A stretch of 64,000 bases of DNA from Saprospiraceae bacterium. Lineage in GTDB: Bacteria; Bacteroidota; Bacteroidia; Chitinophagales; Saprospiraceae. Positions within the stretch are counted from its first letter, which is position 1, and each line of letters starts with the position of its first letter. Shown here in pieces: positions 16,671-24,177 of the stretch. The stretch spans positions 310,001 through 374,000 of the forward strand of contig JAHDFP010000001.1 of assembly GCA_020628095.1 (NCBI GenBank), in the 5' to 3' direction. The notes under the pieces were generated by a model. The model made no database searches. It was not told where the DNA came from and saw only the letters and a program-made list of their open reading frames with translations. A program made the position numbers and the translations under genes.

Positions 16671-17483
16671 TTAATAACAGGCAATGTCAATCTTAGGTAT
16701 ATTAACTTTTGTTCCCTCAGGTAGAATTGATCTCAACTTATTTAAAGCTTTTTCGTGAGATTCTTCATAATGGGTATATCGACTTTTTATACTTAAATAT
16801 TCTATCTCATTATGACTTAAGTTTCTAAATAATCTTTGATTCTCATTACTCTCTTCAATTTCGAAGTTTTCTAATTCAAATAGAATTTGATCATCCTCTG
16901 ATTGTATTTTTATAGGTAAGCCATCAATAGGAGGAAACTTCCATGGCATAACGCGGTGATCACTATTTTCGTAAAACCAACAAGAGTATTTTTCGCAATT
17001 GTTATATTGAATTGTAGCTAGCCTACATTTATAATCACCAATTTTTTTGTATTCATCAGATAACTTCCATTTATCACTTGTTAGCTTTTGTTTGTAATAA
17101 TCAAATGTGATTATAGTATCTAATAATCTTTCAGGATCAAAGGTTCTATCTTTTGAATAGATCATATTATTACTAAAATCATTAATTATTATGTATGGAA
17201 TAGAGTCCAATAAAGCCAGTTTCTTTACCTTCCTGAAATTTCCATCACCAGTACTTAAAACGGAAGTAGAAAAAGTTTTTCTTATTTCAGACTTCGAATA
17301 TGAAACCATTTGGTCGTTATAACTGAAAACATTCATTACGTTAACAGTATCTGGGTAGGGATACTTTTTATTGGTATGCTTATAAGTGTAATAATAGTTT
17401 TTATGTTCAAAACTTTTTTTATCGCATCTATTAAAAACGGAAAGAAAAAATGTCAGGATTAAAAAGACTAAATTAATTTTCAT
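16671..17483 (-). CDS. GLPGLI-family exported protein
   Basis: A 270-residue secreted or surface protein with a signal sequence (MKINLVFLILTFFLSVFNRC, possibly a lipobox-like Cys20). The family signature is visible though divergent: GDYKCRLATIQYNNCEKYSC (the usual G-Y-K-C-x-K-A-T block), WFYEN, and MPWKFPPIDGLPIKI in place of the canonical GLPGLI. Such proteins occur only in Bacteroidota and have no known biochemical role; they often lie near transporters or peptide-export genes. It sits 61 bp after the Cys-rich small protein gene on the same strand. Base composition is notably AT-rich compared with the flanking operon. Confidence 0.82.
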   Translation of the reverse strand: MKINLVFLILTFFLSVFNRCDKKSFEHKNYYYTYKHTNKKYPYPDTVNVMNVFSYNDQMVSYSKSEIRKTFSTSVLSTGDGNFRKVKKLALLDSIPYIIINDFSNNMIYSKDRTFDPERLLDTIITFDYYKQKLTSDKWKLSDEYKKIGDYKCRLATIQYNNCEKYSCWFYENSDHRVMPWKFPPIDGLPIKIQSEDDQILFELENFEIEESNENQRLFRNLSHNEIEYLSIKSRYTHYEESHEKALNKLRSILPEGTKVNIPKIDIACY

Positions 17484-17544
17484 AATAGTTTATTTGCAGT
17501 AAAAACGGGTGAGAATACTAAAAGTATCCTCACCTTTTAATTAA

Positions 17545-17868
17545 TTACCAATTTCCTATCGCTTTTGAAACACATGCCAAAGCGACTGCATAAGCAATAT
17601 CACATGCAGCTGTTGCACAATCAGCGGCACTTTGATCTTCTCCGCATTCCACAGAACCAGAACCAGAGCACTCAATCTCCGCGGCAAAAAAGCCCACGTC
17701 TCCTGTAATAGTAACAGTAACCTCACAAGAATAAGTCCCTGAATCTAGCTTTTGCTTTGATTCGAATCTCTCAGAAGAATCTTTTTGTTCCATTGGAAGG
17801 TCAATTCCAATATCACTAGAATCTACTAATCCGAATAATAGGAAAAAACTAAAAATAAATTTGAACAT
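17545..17868 (-). CDS. Small exported Cys-rich protein
   Basis: A 107-residue product with a signal peptide (MFKFIFSFFLLFGLVDSSD) and a mature part holding six cysteines (in YSCEV, IECSG, VECGE, ADCAT, ACDIA and LACVS), enough for three disulfides. The C-terminus turns hydrophobic and small-residue-rich (ACDIAYAVALACVSKAIGNW), like the Gly/Ala-rich product of the same island. No family is recognised. It is the first full gene of the minus-strand set that includes the GLPGLI protein. A secreted effector or antimicrobial is a guess from size, cysteine content and setting. Confidence 0.65.
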   Translation of the reverse strand: MFKFIFSFFLLFGLVDSSDIGIDLPMEQKDSSERFESKQKLDSGTYSCEVTVTITGDVGFFAAEIECSGSGSVECGEDQSAADCATAACDIAYAVALACVSKAIGNW

Positions 17869-18038
17869 AAGTAATGATTTAGGTTAAGCTCTTAAATGAT
17901 TTATAGGGTCAAAGAGCAATAATTCCCTCTAGATTATTAATAGAGGTCCAAATCCATAATTCGTTACCCGCAGATTTGATATTTTTTGACTTCAGTTATA
18001 GGAACCGTCGCTTAGCTTCCAAAAAGATTCTATATTGT

Positions 18039-18061
18039 AATTTGTGACATGCGTTTTTGGA
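18039..18061. repeat. 23-bp direct repeat, copy 2
   Basis: A perfect copy of 15715-15737, 2.32 kb away and in the same orientation. It again follows a minus-strand terminator and precedes a minus-strand transcription unit. Confidence 0.8.
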
Positions 18062-18098
18062 CAAAAAAAAGAGGACTCTATCCTAAGATAAAGCCCTC
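18062..18098 (-). terminator. Rho-independent terminator
   Basis: On the minus strand GAGGGCTTTATC pairs with GATAGAGTCCTC (12 bp with two G-U pairs, 4-base loop TTAG), followed by eight T. It would end a short transcript starting in 18190-18300, the only frame on which is the 17-residue peptide. Confidence 0.75.
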
Positions 18099-18135
18099 GA
18101 TACTGTTTTTTACAAGGTATTAGGATGAAGGACTA

Positions 18136-18189
18136 CTAAAAGTCACCATCTTCAGCAATAATACCCAATAACCATAATAATAGTTCCAT
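18136..18189 (-). CDS. Possible 17-residue peptide
   Basis: ATG at 18189 to TAG at 18136 encodes MELLLWLLGIIAEDGDF, a hydrophobic stretch followed by an acidic tail. It ends 38 bp before a good terminator on the same strand and is divergent from the 507-residue helical-repeat gene. Size and setting recall signalling peptides that pair with TPR-type regulators, but a frame this short can arise by chance. Confidence 0.3.
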   Translation of the reverse strand: MELLLWLLGIIAEDGDF

Positions 18190-18307
18190 GACTCAAAATG
18201 TTTAATTATTAAAAATGTAATATGTTAAATCACAAACCATACCACATCACGTATATATTGAGTCAGTTAGTAGGCATAATTGTTATTGAAGAATTTAATG
18301 CCAGGTT

Positions 18308-19831
18308 ATGAAACTACTCTCGACCTTAGCTCAAATTTTGTCCCAACAAAAAGTCCATCAAATAGATGTATTTACGGGTAGGTCGAGTCTGGATAATAAA
18401 TCGAAAATTCTTTATGATTACCTACAGAATGGAGAAAACCCTAATGACCTAGAGGCAAAAAATATAATTTACGGAGACTTATCAAACAATGATGCCTACA
18501 GAAAATTGAAAAATCGACTGACTCATAGACTCCTAAATACATCTTTCCTCATTAATTTAACCACCAGCAGTAAAACAGAAAGTAAAGTTCAAACTTTAAG
18601 AGCTCATAGATATTGGGCCGCTTACAAATTACTTTCATTATTAGGTTATGGATCTAAGGCCACGAGCTTACTAAAAAACGCTCATTCCTTATCTAAAAAA
18701 AATAACCTCTTCGAACTAAACCTGTTAGTGTGCAAAGAACTAAAAAAAATATATGGTCTATATGATTACAATAAGAGGGAATCACTAAAATATAATAAGC
18801 TATATGCCAAATACCTAGATCAGTACTTACTGCAAAGCGATATAGAAGGAATTTACATTCATTTAGGACATATTGTAGAATCTACCGCCTCTTCAGAATA
18901 CAATGAAGAAATTAAAGATTACGAAAATCAATTACGAGCGCTAAAAGACAAAGTATTAGATTCTGATTTGTATTATGTCCTGTATCAGTTTCATCAATGT
19001 GAGTTTTTTATTGAAATGATAAAAAGAAATTTCAAAAAGCAACTTGTTATTGCTCAAAAAGCAAAAAACTATTTCGATAACAATGTTAAAGAATTCACAT
19101 TAGGGCGTTTCATCTTTACTCAATTAGAAGGCATATCCCTACTCGGACTAAAAAGATTTCAAAATGCTTCTGAGATATTTCATAGCCTGGAGAAATTTAA
19201 TCTTCGAGAAGGTACTTTATCATGGCAATCAACCTACCACTACCAATTTGTCTGCGCAATCCTCACCAACGACTACAACACAGCCCATGACGTGCTTTGT
19301 AAAGTCATACAAAACAAAAATTTCAAAAAACTATATGACGAGTTCCGCCAGCAGTGGTATATCAAAGAAGCCTATATCCATCTGCTTGTCCAGATGGGCA
19401 TCATCGATACAGAAAAGACAGAGAAACAACTCAAGAGATTTAGCCTTAACAAATTCCTTAACGAGGTACCTAGCTTATCCCGTGATAAGAAAGGATATAA
19501 TGTCACCATACAGATACTACAGCTCTTATTCCTCATCGTCAAGCGAGATCAGGATCGTATCCTTATCAAGATAGAGTCACTCCGACAGTACAAAAATCGT
19601 TATCTCAAGGCCAAGGCCTTCCGTCGGTCTCATATATTCATCAGTATGTTATTCAAGCTGACTGACGCGAACTATAAGATAGACCTCGTACAAGAAAAAA
19701 CCGCCAAACTGAGATCCAAAATGGAAATGCACCCGATGGATTTTTCTGAGCAAGCCATGTCCATAGAGATCATCCCTTACGAGCAGATGTGGGAATCCAT
19801 TATCACCTATCTCTCGCGTAAGGGAAAGTAA
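18308..19831 (+). CDS. Large helical-repeat protein, unknown
   Basis: I do not recognise a defined family. The 507 residues are almost entirely helical and rich in Leu, Lys and Tyr, with TPR-like or HEAT-like segments throughout (for example YWAAYKLLSLLGYGSKATSL, FTQLEGISLLGLKRFQNASE). No signal peptide or DNA-binding domain is obvious. The 5' portion is AT-rich like the adjoining island (two sampled 60-base lines give 30 and 33 per cent G+C), while the last 600 bases are richer (40 and 43 per cent in two lines), matching the downstream housekeeping genes. The switch is near 19200-19230. It could be a sensor or regulator for the island, which is only a contextual guess. Confidence 0.75.
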   Translation: MKLLSTLAQILSQQKVHQIDVFTGRSSLDNKSKILYDYLQNGENPNDLEAKNIIYGDLSNNDAYRKLKNRLTHRLLNTSFLINLTTSSKTESKVQTLRAHRYWAAYKLLSLLGYGSKATSLLKNAHSLSKKNNLFELNLLVCKELKKIYGLYDYNKRESLKYNKLYAKYLDQYLLQSDIEGIYIHLGHIVESTASSEYNEEIKDYENQLRALKDKVLDSDLYYVLYQFHQCEFFIEMIKRNFKKQLVIAQKAKNYFDNNVKEFTLGRFIFTQLEGISLLGLKRFQNASEIFHSLEKFNLREGTLSWQSTYHYQFVCAILTNDYNTAHDVLCKVIQNKNFKKLYDEFRQQWYIKEAYIHLLVQMGIIDTEKTEKQLKRFSLNKFLNEVPSLSRDKKGYNVTIQILQLLFLIVKRDQDRILIKIESLRQYKNRYLKAKAFRRSHIFISMLFKLTDANYKIDLVQEKTAKLRSKMEMHPMDFSEQAMSIEIIPYEQMWESIITYLSRKGK

Positions 19832-19841
19832 TGAGGGGTTG

Positions 19842-20519
19842 TTAACTCAGGTATTTACCTATTTTGACTAGGTCGTCTTTGATCTGATTTTGTACGATCT
19901 GATAGGCTATATAAAAACTGTCTTTAGTCGATTTGACCTTTTGGACAGCCGCTTCTAGAGAGGATTTGTGAGATTCTAGGGCCTGCTTTTCTTTTTCTAT
20001 TTCTTTAGTCAGTTCTTCTATTTTCTTGGTCTTCAAGGCAATGCTTTTTTCCAGATCGACTTTCTGCTGATTTTTGGCATTGACCTGCGCATTTTGTTGA
20101 TTTTTGAAAGCATCCAGAAATTTACGCTCCTCAGCCTCCAGTACTTTCATATAGTGCCTCGCACTACTGACGAGACCGTCTTTGGTCGCACCCATCGTCT
20201 TAGCCATAGCGAGTGCAGAGACATACTTAGTTTTTTCGTCCATTTCCACATTACCCAGACCCATCATGGCCTGCTTATACTCTAAGTAATCAAAGCCGTC
20301 CAGATTATTTTTATCTATGGCACCGAGCAGCAAATTGACGAATTTTTCATCTGGTTTGCCAGAGGTGGGCGGCACATAGTTGTCTTCCTTAGGTGCGGTC
20401 TTAGGTTGAGGTGCTGTCGCTTTCTTAGTCGGTGCAGACGTCTTTGGTGCTTTGGTATTAGCCGTCTTATCAGCACCCTCTTCTTCTATAATAAATATGG
20501 ACTTTAGCTTCTTTAACAT
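19842..20519 (-). CDS. Coiled-coil protein, possible partner of the ABC-OmpA operon
   Basis: A 225-residue soluble protein. The start (MLKKLKSIFIIEEE) is followed by an Ala/Pro/Thr/Lys-rich linker (residues 20-55), a compact helical domain (about 58-140: FVNLLLGAIDKNNLDGFDYL, MAKTMGATKDGLVSSARHYM) and a coiled coil (about 145-205: KSIALKTKKIEELTKEIEKE). My recollection is that proteins of this type occur near SBP-OmpA and membrane coiled-coil genes in other Bacteroidota, which would make it part of the operon at 8-15.4 kb, now separated by the accessory island. This should be tested by neighbourhood comparison. Confidence 0.7.
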   Translation of the reverse strand: MLKKLKSIFIIEEEGADKTANTKAPKTSAPTKKATAPQPKTAPKEDNYVPPTSGKPDEKFVNLLLGAIDKNNLDGFDYLEYKQAMMGLGNVEMDEKTKYVSALAMAKTMGATKDGLVSSARHYMKVLEAEERKFLDAFKNQQNAQVNAKNQQKVDLEKSIALKTKKIEELTKEIEKEKQALESHKSSLEAAVQKVKSTKDSFYIAYQIVQNQIKDDLVKIGKYLS

Positions 20520-20580
20520 GTTATATATCTAGTTAGAGTCTTGATGTAATATAGGAATATAAGATACCAAATATAGTGTA

Positions 20581-20596
20581 TCACCCATGATGGTGA
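20581..20596. promoter_or_regulatory. Inverted repeat upstream of the arginine deiminase gene
   Basis: TCACCCATGATGGTGA is a 5-bp inverted repeat (TCACC/GGTGA) around CATGAT, 55 bp before the arcA start and between two divergent genes. It could be an operator. It could equally be chance. Confidence 0.25.
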
Positions 20597-20650
20597 CAAG
20601 GGTGGCACTATTTTTATATTTTCATACCATTATAAGCATAACAGATCGAC

Positions 20651-21901
20651 ATGATCCAAGTAGATACGGAAATAAATATTCTCAAAAAAGTCATCGTCCA
20701 CTCTCCAGACATGGGCATAGAGCGGATTACACCCAAAAAAGCGGAAGAACTGTTATTCGACGATATAGTCTATCTGCCGAAGATGCAAGAGGAACATGCG
20801 GAGTTCAAAGCTGTGCTGGAGGCTTTCGTCGGACAGGAAAATGTACTGGAGATCAACGACTTACTTGTAGAAGCTCTGGCTAACGACCCTGTCCTCAAGA
20901 AGGAAGTACTGGAAATGATTATAGATGATGCCGAGTTACCTAAGTCTACTTTCCACATACTCTATGATATGGATCATCAGCAACTAGCAGAGGTTCTTAT
21001 ATCAGGTTACTATAACAAGGAAGATCATTTCTTATTTGATCCGATTCCTAACTTTATATTTACGAGAGACATCGCTGTTGTCGTCAAGGATCATATCATC
21101 ATCACTAAGGCATCAAAAGAAGCCAGGCAACGAGAGAATTTCATCACTCGATTTATACTGGCGGCGCACCCTTACTTTAAGCAGACCAAGGATAAGATTA
21201 TCAATCTCAATAACGTAGACACCTTCCCACCCTCTAAGAAAGGCGAGCGCGTCTCTATGGAAGGCGGCGATATGATGATGATAGAAAAAGAATATCTACT
21301 CATAGGATGTAGCGAACGTACCACGGCACACGCCTTTGATAGTATCAAATCCTATCTTTTTAGCAAAGGCGTGATAGACAATGTCGTCAAGGTCAATATA
21401 CCTTCTGACAGATCTTGTATGCACATCGACACCTTATTCACCAGAGTCAGTTCAGAGGATCTGGTCTGCTATAAGCCCATCGTATATGATGGACTCGGAT
21501 CTAATGTCATAGTCTACAGAAGCAATGGAGAAGAAAAATCCTATGCCTCTGTCAAGGATTTCTTTCTCAAAGAGATCAATCCAGAGACCCAGTTCATATT
21601 CAGTGGTATGGGTGAGACACCCTTCCAGGAAAGAGAACAATGGACGGACGGCTGCAATCTCGTCTGTGTCAAACCAGGTGTCGCACTCACCTATGATCGC
21701 AATATCATGACGGCTAAGGGCTTTGAGAAAGCAGGGTATCAGATTATGCCCAGTAAGGATTTCTTAGAATCTTACAAAAAAGACCCTAGCATCGTCAACT
21801 CGATAGAGAAAACCATCATAACACTGGTATCAGGTGAGCTATCCAGAGCGCGTGGCGGTAGTCACTGTATGACTTGTCCACTAGAAAGAGAAACGCTCTA
21901 A
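20651..21901 (+). CDS. arcA: Arginine deiminase
   Basis: Hydrolyses L-arginine to citrulline and ammonia. The 416-residue length is typical. Guanidino-group-modifying signatures are all present: FTRD (substrate Asp), EGGD (catalytic Glu/Asp pair), HIDTLFT (catalytic His) and the C-terminal RARGGSHCMTCPL with nucleophile Cys406. No ornithine carbamoyltransferase or carbamate kinase gene follows; instead a thioesterase gene starts 5 bp downstream. So this may not be part of a fermentative arginine pathway here. It may supply citrulline, or act on a related guanidine compound. Confidence 0.92.
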   Translation: MIQVDTEINILKKVIVHSPDMGIERITPKKAEELLFDDIVYLPKMQEEHAEFKAVLEAFVGQENVLEINDLLVEALANDPVLKKEVLEMIIDDAELPKSTFHILYDMDHQQLAEVLISGYYNKEDHFLFDPIPNFIFTRDIAVVVKDHIIITKASKEARQRENFITRFILAAHPYFKQTKDKIINLNNVDTFPPSKKGERVSMEGGDMMMIEKEYLLIGCSERTTAHAFDSIKSYLFSKGVIDNVVKVNIPSDRSCMHIDTLFTRVSSEDLVCYKPIVYDGLGSNVIVYRSNGEEKSYASVKDFFLKEINPETQFIFSGMGETPFQEREQWTDGCNLVCVKPGVALTYDRNIMTAKGFEKAGYQIMPSKDFLESYKKDPSIVNSIEKTIITLVSGELSRARGGSHCMTCPLERETL

Positions 21902-21906
21902 AGCAG

Positions 21907-22314
21907 ATGTATACACATAGTCATCATAAGCGCGTCCGATATGCAGAAACCGATAAGATGGGCTATCTGTACTATGGTCATTATGCTAAGTATTATGAGA
22001 TAGGCAGAGTAGAATCATTACGCTCACTGGGCATTGCTTATCGTGATATGGAAGAAAAAATGGGCATCATGCTCCCCGTCCTACAGCTCAACTCCAGATA
22101 TATCGCACCAGCCTATTATGATGAGAATATAGAGATCAAAACAATACTCCATGATATGCCAATCAAGATGATCTCATTCGAGCATGAACTTATTAATGAA
22201 GAGGGAAAAATCATCAATAAGGCATCTATTAAGCTATTTTTTGTAGATGTCCAATCGGGTAAAAGGGTCTCTTGCCCAGACCTTCTTACAGAAAAACTAA
22301 GACCATACTTTTAA
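21907..22314 (+). CDS. 4HBT hotdog-fold acyl-CoA thioesterase
   Basis: The start at 21907 (MYTHSHHKRVRYAETDKMGY) is preferred over the open-frame start at 21874, which would lie inside arcA. The 135-residue protein carries the hotdog active-site motif YAETDKMGYLYYGHYAKYYE, in which the Asp before MG is catalytic in the YbgC/4-hydroxybenzoyl-CoA type. It hydrolyses an acyl-CoA that cannot be specified. It follows the arginine deiminase gene by 5 bp and so shares its transcript, although the two reactions have no obvious link. Confidence 0.9.
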   Translation: MYTHSHHKRVRYAETDKMGYLYYGHYAKYYEIGRVESLRSLGIAYRDMEEKMGIMLPVLQLNSRYIAPAYYDENIEIKTILHDMPIKMISFEHELINEEGKIINKASIKLFFVDVQSGKRVSCPDLLTEKLRPYF

Positions 22315-22363
22315 GACACAAAGAACAGATCGGCAATAAAAACTTTGCTATATTTCACATGTC

Positions 22364-23290
22364 ATGAAATTCAAAGAACTTCCCATAGTTGACAACATCA
22401 TTGATCTATGTAAGCGATATTCTCTGCCTGGTTTTTCGGGGATTCCGATCTATAACATCATCACCTTTGTCTATAAGGAGTCTATGAAAGACGACATCGT
22501 CACGAGAGCCAATTCTATCGCCTTCAATTTTTTCATCTCCCTATTTCCAACGATAATCTTCTTATTTACCCTCTTACCTCTCTTACCCATCACGGCTGAT
22601 TTTTTACAAATTTTCAAAAACTCAACGGATGGTATATTGCCCGTGGAGGCGCATAAGTATCTATTCTCAGTCATAGAAGGCGTGGTATCCATTAAGCGGG
22701 GTGGCCTACAGTCTTTGAGTTTTATTTTCGCTCTGGTATTTTCTAGTAGTGGTATGGTGACATTGATGTATGGATTCCATAAGAGTTATGAGCGCGTATT
22801 CAAAAAAAGGTCTTATGTCAAAAATAGATTGGTTGCGATCATATTGACCACTTTCCTCGTAACCATCTTTACCTCTTCCATGATCCTCATCATTTTCGGT
22901 AAGCCGATACTCCAGATACTGATAGAAAAACTCAACATGGGGAGTCACTCCGTACAGGTGTTCAAGTGGCTCAAGTGGCTAACAGTAACCTTTATTGTTT
23001 ATCTCGGCATTACCGTTATCTATAGATATGGTTCCGCCATGAGAAACAGACTCAAATGGATAAATACAGGCGCTATTCTGGCAACTTTGGTATCCATCAT
23101 CACCTCCGTCGTATTCTCTTTTTTCATCAATAACTTTGGTCGATATAATGAGATATATGGATCGATAGGTGCCCTCTTGGTCTTATTGCTATGGATACAG
23201 ATTAACGCCTTGATAGTCCTGATTGGATTTGAGCTCAATGCGAGTATCGCGGTCAATAAATCCCTGGTAACTGAGACGGAAGAAGAGTAA
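22364..23290 (+). CDS. YihY/BrkB-family inner-membrane protein
   Basis: A 308-residue polytopic membrane protein with six hydrophobic segments. Family features include DDIVTRANSIAFNFFISLFP near residue 40-60, the long hydrophobic stretch LTTFLVTIFTSSMILIIFG, GAILATLVSIITSVVFSFFI, and the terminal YGSIGALLVLLLWIQINALI, which is the best-conserved block. The family was once called ribonuclease BN in error; its true role is not established. It begins 49 bp after the thioesterase gene. The C-terminus ends in an acidic tail. Confidence 0.9.
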   Translation: MKFKELPIVDNIIDLCKRYSLPGFSGIPIYNIITFVYKESMKDDIVTRANSIAFNFFISLFPTIIFLFTLLPLLPITADFLQIFKNSTDGILPVEAHKYLFSVIEGVVSIKRGGLQSLSFIFALVFSSSGMVTLMYGFHKSYERVFKKRSYVKNRLVAIILTTFLVTIFTSSMILIIFGKPILQILIEKLNMGSHSVQVFKWLKWLTVTFIVYLGITVIYRYGSAMRNRLKWINTGAILATLVSIITSVVFSFFINNFGRYNEIYGSIGALLVLLLWIQINALIVLIGFELNASIAVNKSLVTETEEE

Positions 23291-23621
23291 TATAGAATTT
23301 TCAACTGTGATTTAAACGAAATTTGGTGCTCGATAAATGCGCAAATAGTTATGAAAACGGTAGGATAGCAGATGCCAATTATTTTGAGGGAGCGTATTTG
23401 GACCGTTCATTATGCAGTCTGTGGCGAGTATATTTACGTCCGCGGCTTGGGTTATGCAATAACCCATGAGCAGTAAATATCCGAGCTGAAGGAATAGAGA
23501 AGAGCAAAAAGACCTTTTAATGAACTAGAGTTTTGGTTACTTTGGGGCAATGCCAAAGTAACATACAATAAAGAAAATTTACTTCTGTAATATGCCTAAA
23601 TAATAAGGAAGAAGAGTAACG
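23291..23621. other. Non-coding stretch with two hairpins, possible repeat element
   Basis: No protein gene is convincing. GGGTTAT at 23449-23455 pairs with ATAACCC at 23459-23465, inside a wider imperfect palindrome (ATATTTAC on the left, GTAAATAT on the right, about 23430-23480). A second hairpin has a perfect 10-bp stem, GTTACTTTGG with CCAAAGTAAC, at 23536-23562. It lacks a T-run, so it is not a normal terminator. The arrangement looks like a dispersed repeat or structured RNA rather than simple intergenic DNA. Confidence 0.5.
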
Positions 23622-24125
23622 TCACTTATAAGTAATGACACAACCAATAGGTTCTACTGACTCGGTCGTTATCTCTTGGCCTGTCATTATTGATTGTAGG
23701 ACTTGTTCCAGTTCTTTTGACTTGACCACCCTTCTGCGACGGCCCAGCTTATAGTAGCTATCGTCGATTCTGCCTTTGTATAGTATCTCTTCTTTGGTTT
23801 CGTTATAGACAACCACCGTGGGTGTTATGCGTACCTTATAGGCTTGAGTTTTGGTCTGAAAATATTCTCTTTTTAGTGTAAATGGGATTTCATATTTGGA
23901 CTGAAATGTGGCGATGCCCTCTTCTGTAGAAAAATGATTAGGGAACAATCCCACGAATGATATCGAGTCGCTATTATACTCAGAGTACAGGCCATTAAGA
24001 GTCGGCGTATAATACTGGCATATCTTACAATCTTCTCCCAGAAAATAGTAGACCGTCACACTATCTCTTTCCTCGGCCGCTAGTGACCCGCCGAGCAGCA
24101 ATAAGATTATTATCCTAATAAACAT
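23622..24125 (-). CDS. Exported thioredoxin-like (redoxin) protein
   Basis: The 167-residue product has a signal peptide (MFIRIIILLLLGGSLAAEE) and a thioredoxin fold with a CKIC redox pair in YYFLGEDCKICQYYTPTLN, cis-Pro region VRITPTVVVYN and a further cysteine near the C-terminus (PIGCVITYK). It resembles AhpC/TSA-type redoxins that often lie near haem-protein or SCO genes in this phylum. Here the neighbours are folC and the possible repeat element, so no pathway can be read. Periplasmic thiol chemistry is the likely job. Confidence 0.8.
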   Translation of the reverse strand: MFIRIIILLLLGGSLAAEERDSVTVYYFLGEDCKICQYYTPTLNGLYSEYNSDSISFVGLFPNHFSTEEGIATFQSKYEIPFTLKREYFQTKTQAYKVRITPTVVVYNETKEEILYKGRIDDSYYKLGRRRRVVKSKELEQVLQSIMTGQEITTESVEPIGCVITYK

Positions 24126-24177
24126 AGGTCGAAATTAACCAGAATGAAGAATTAATACTTTTATAAAAAACTTAAAG

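Larger units (their letters stand above)
17869..18307. other. Divergent intergenic region of the small-protein island
   Basis: It separates the minus-strand Cys-rich gene from the plus-strand 507-residue helical protein gene. It holds a possible leader of about 170 bp before the Cys-rich gene, copy 2 of the 23-bp repeat (18039-18061), a minus-strand terminator (18062-18098) and a 17-codon frame (18136-18189). I cannot place promoters with confidence. Confidence 0.6.

Noticed and set aside
21874-21906. Earlier start for the thioesterase inside arcA
   Set aside because: The extra residues are not part of the hotdog fold and an ATG right after the arcA stop gives the normal N-terminus.
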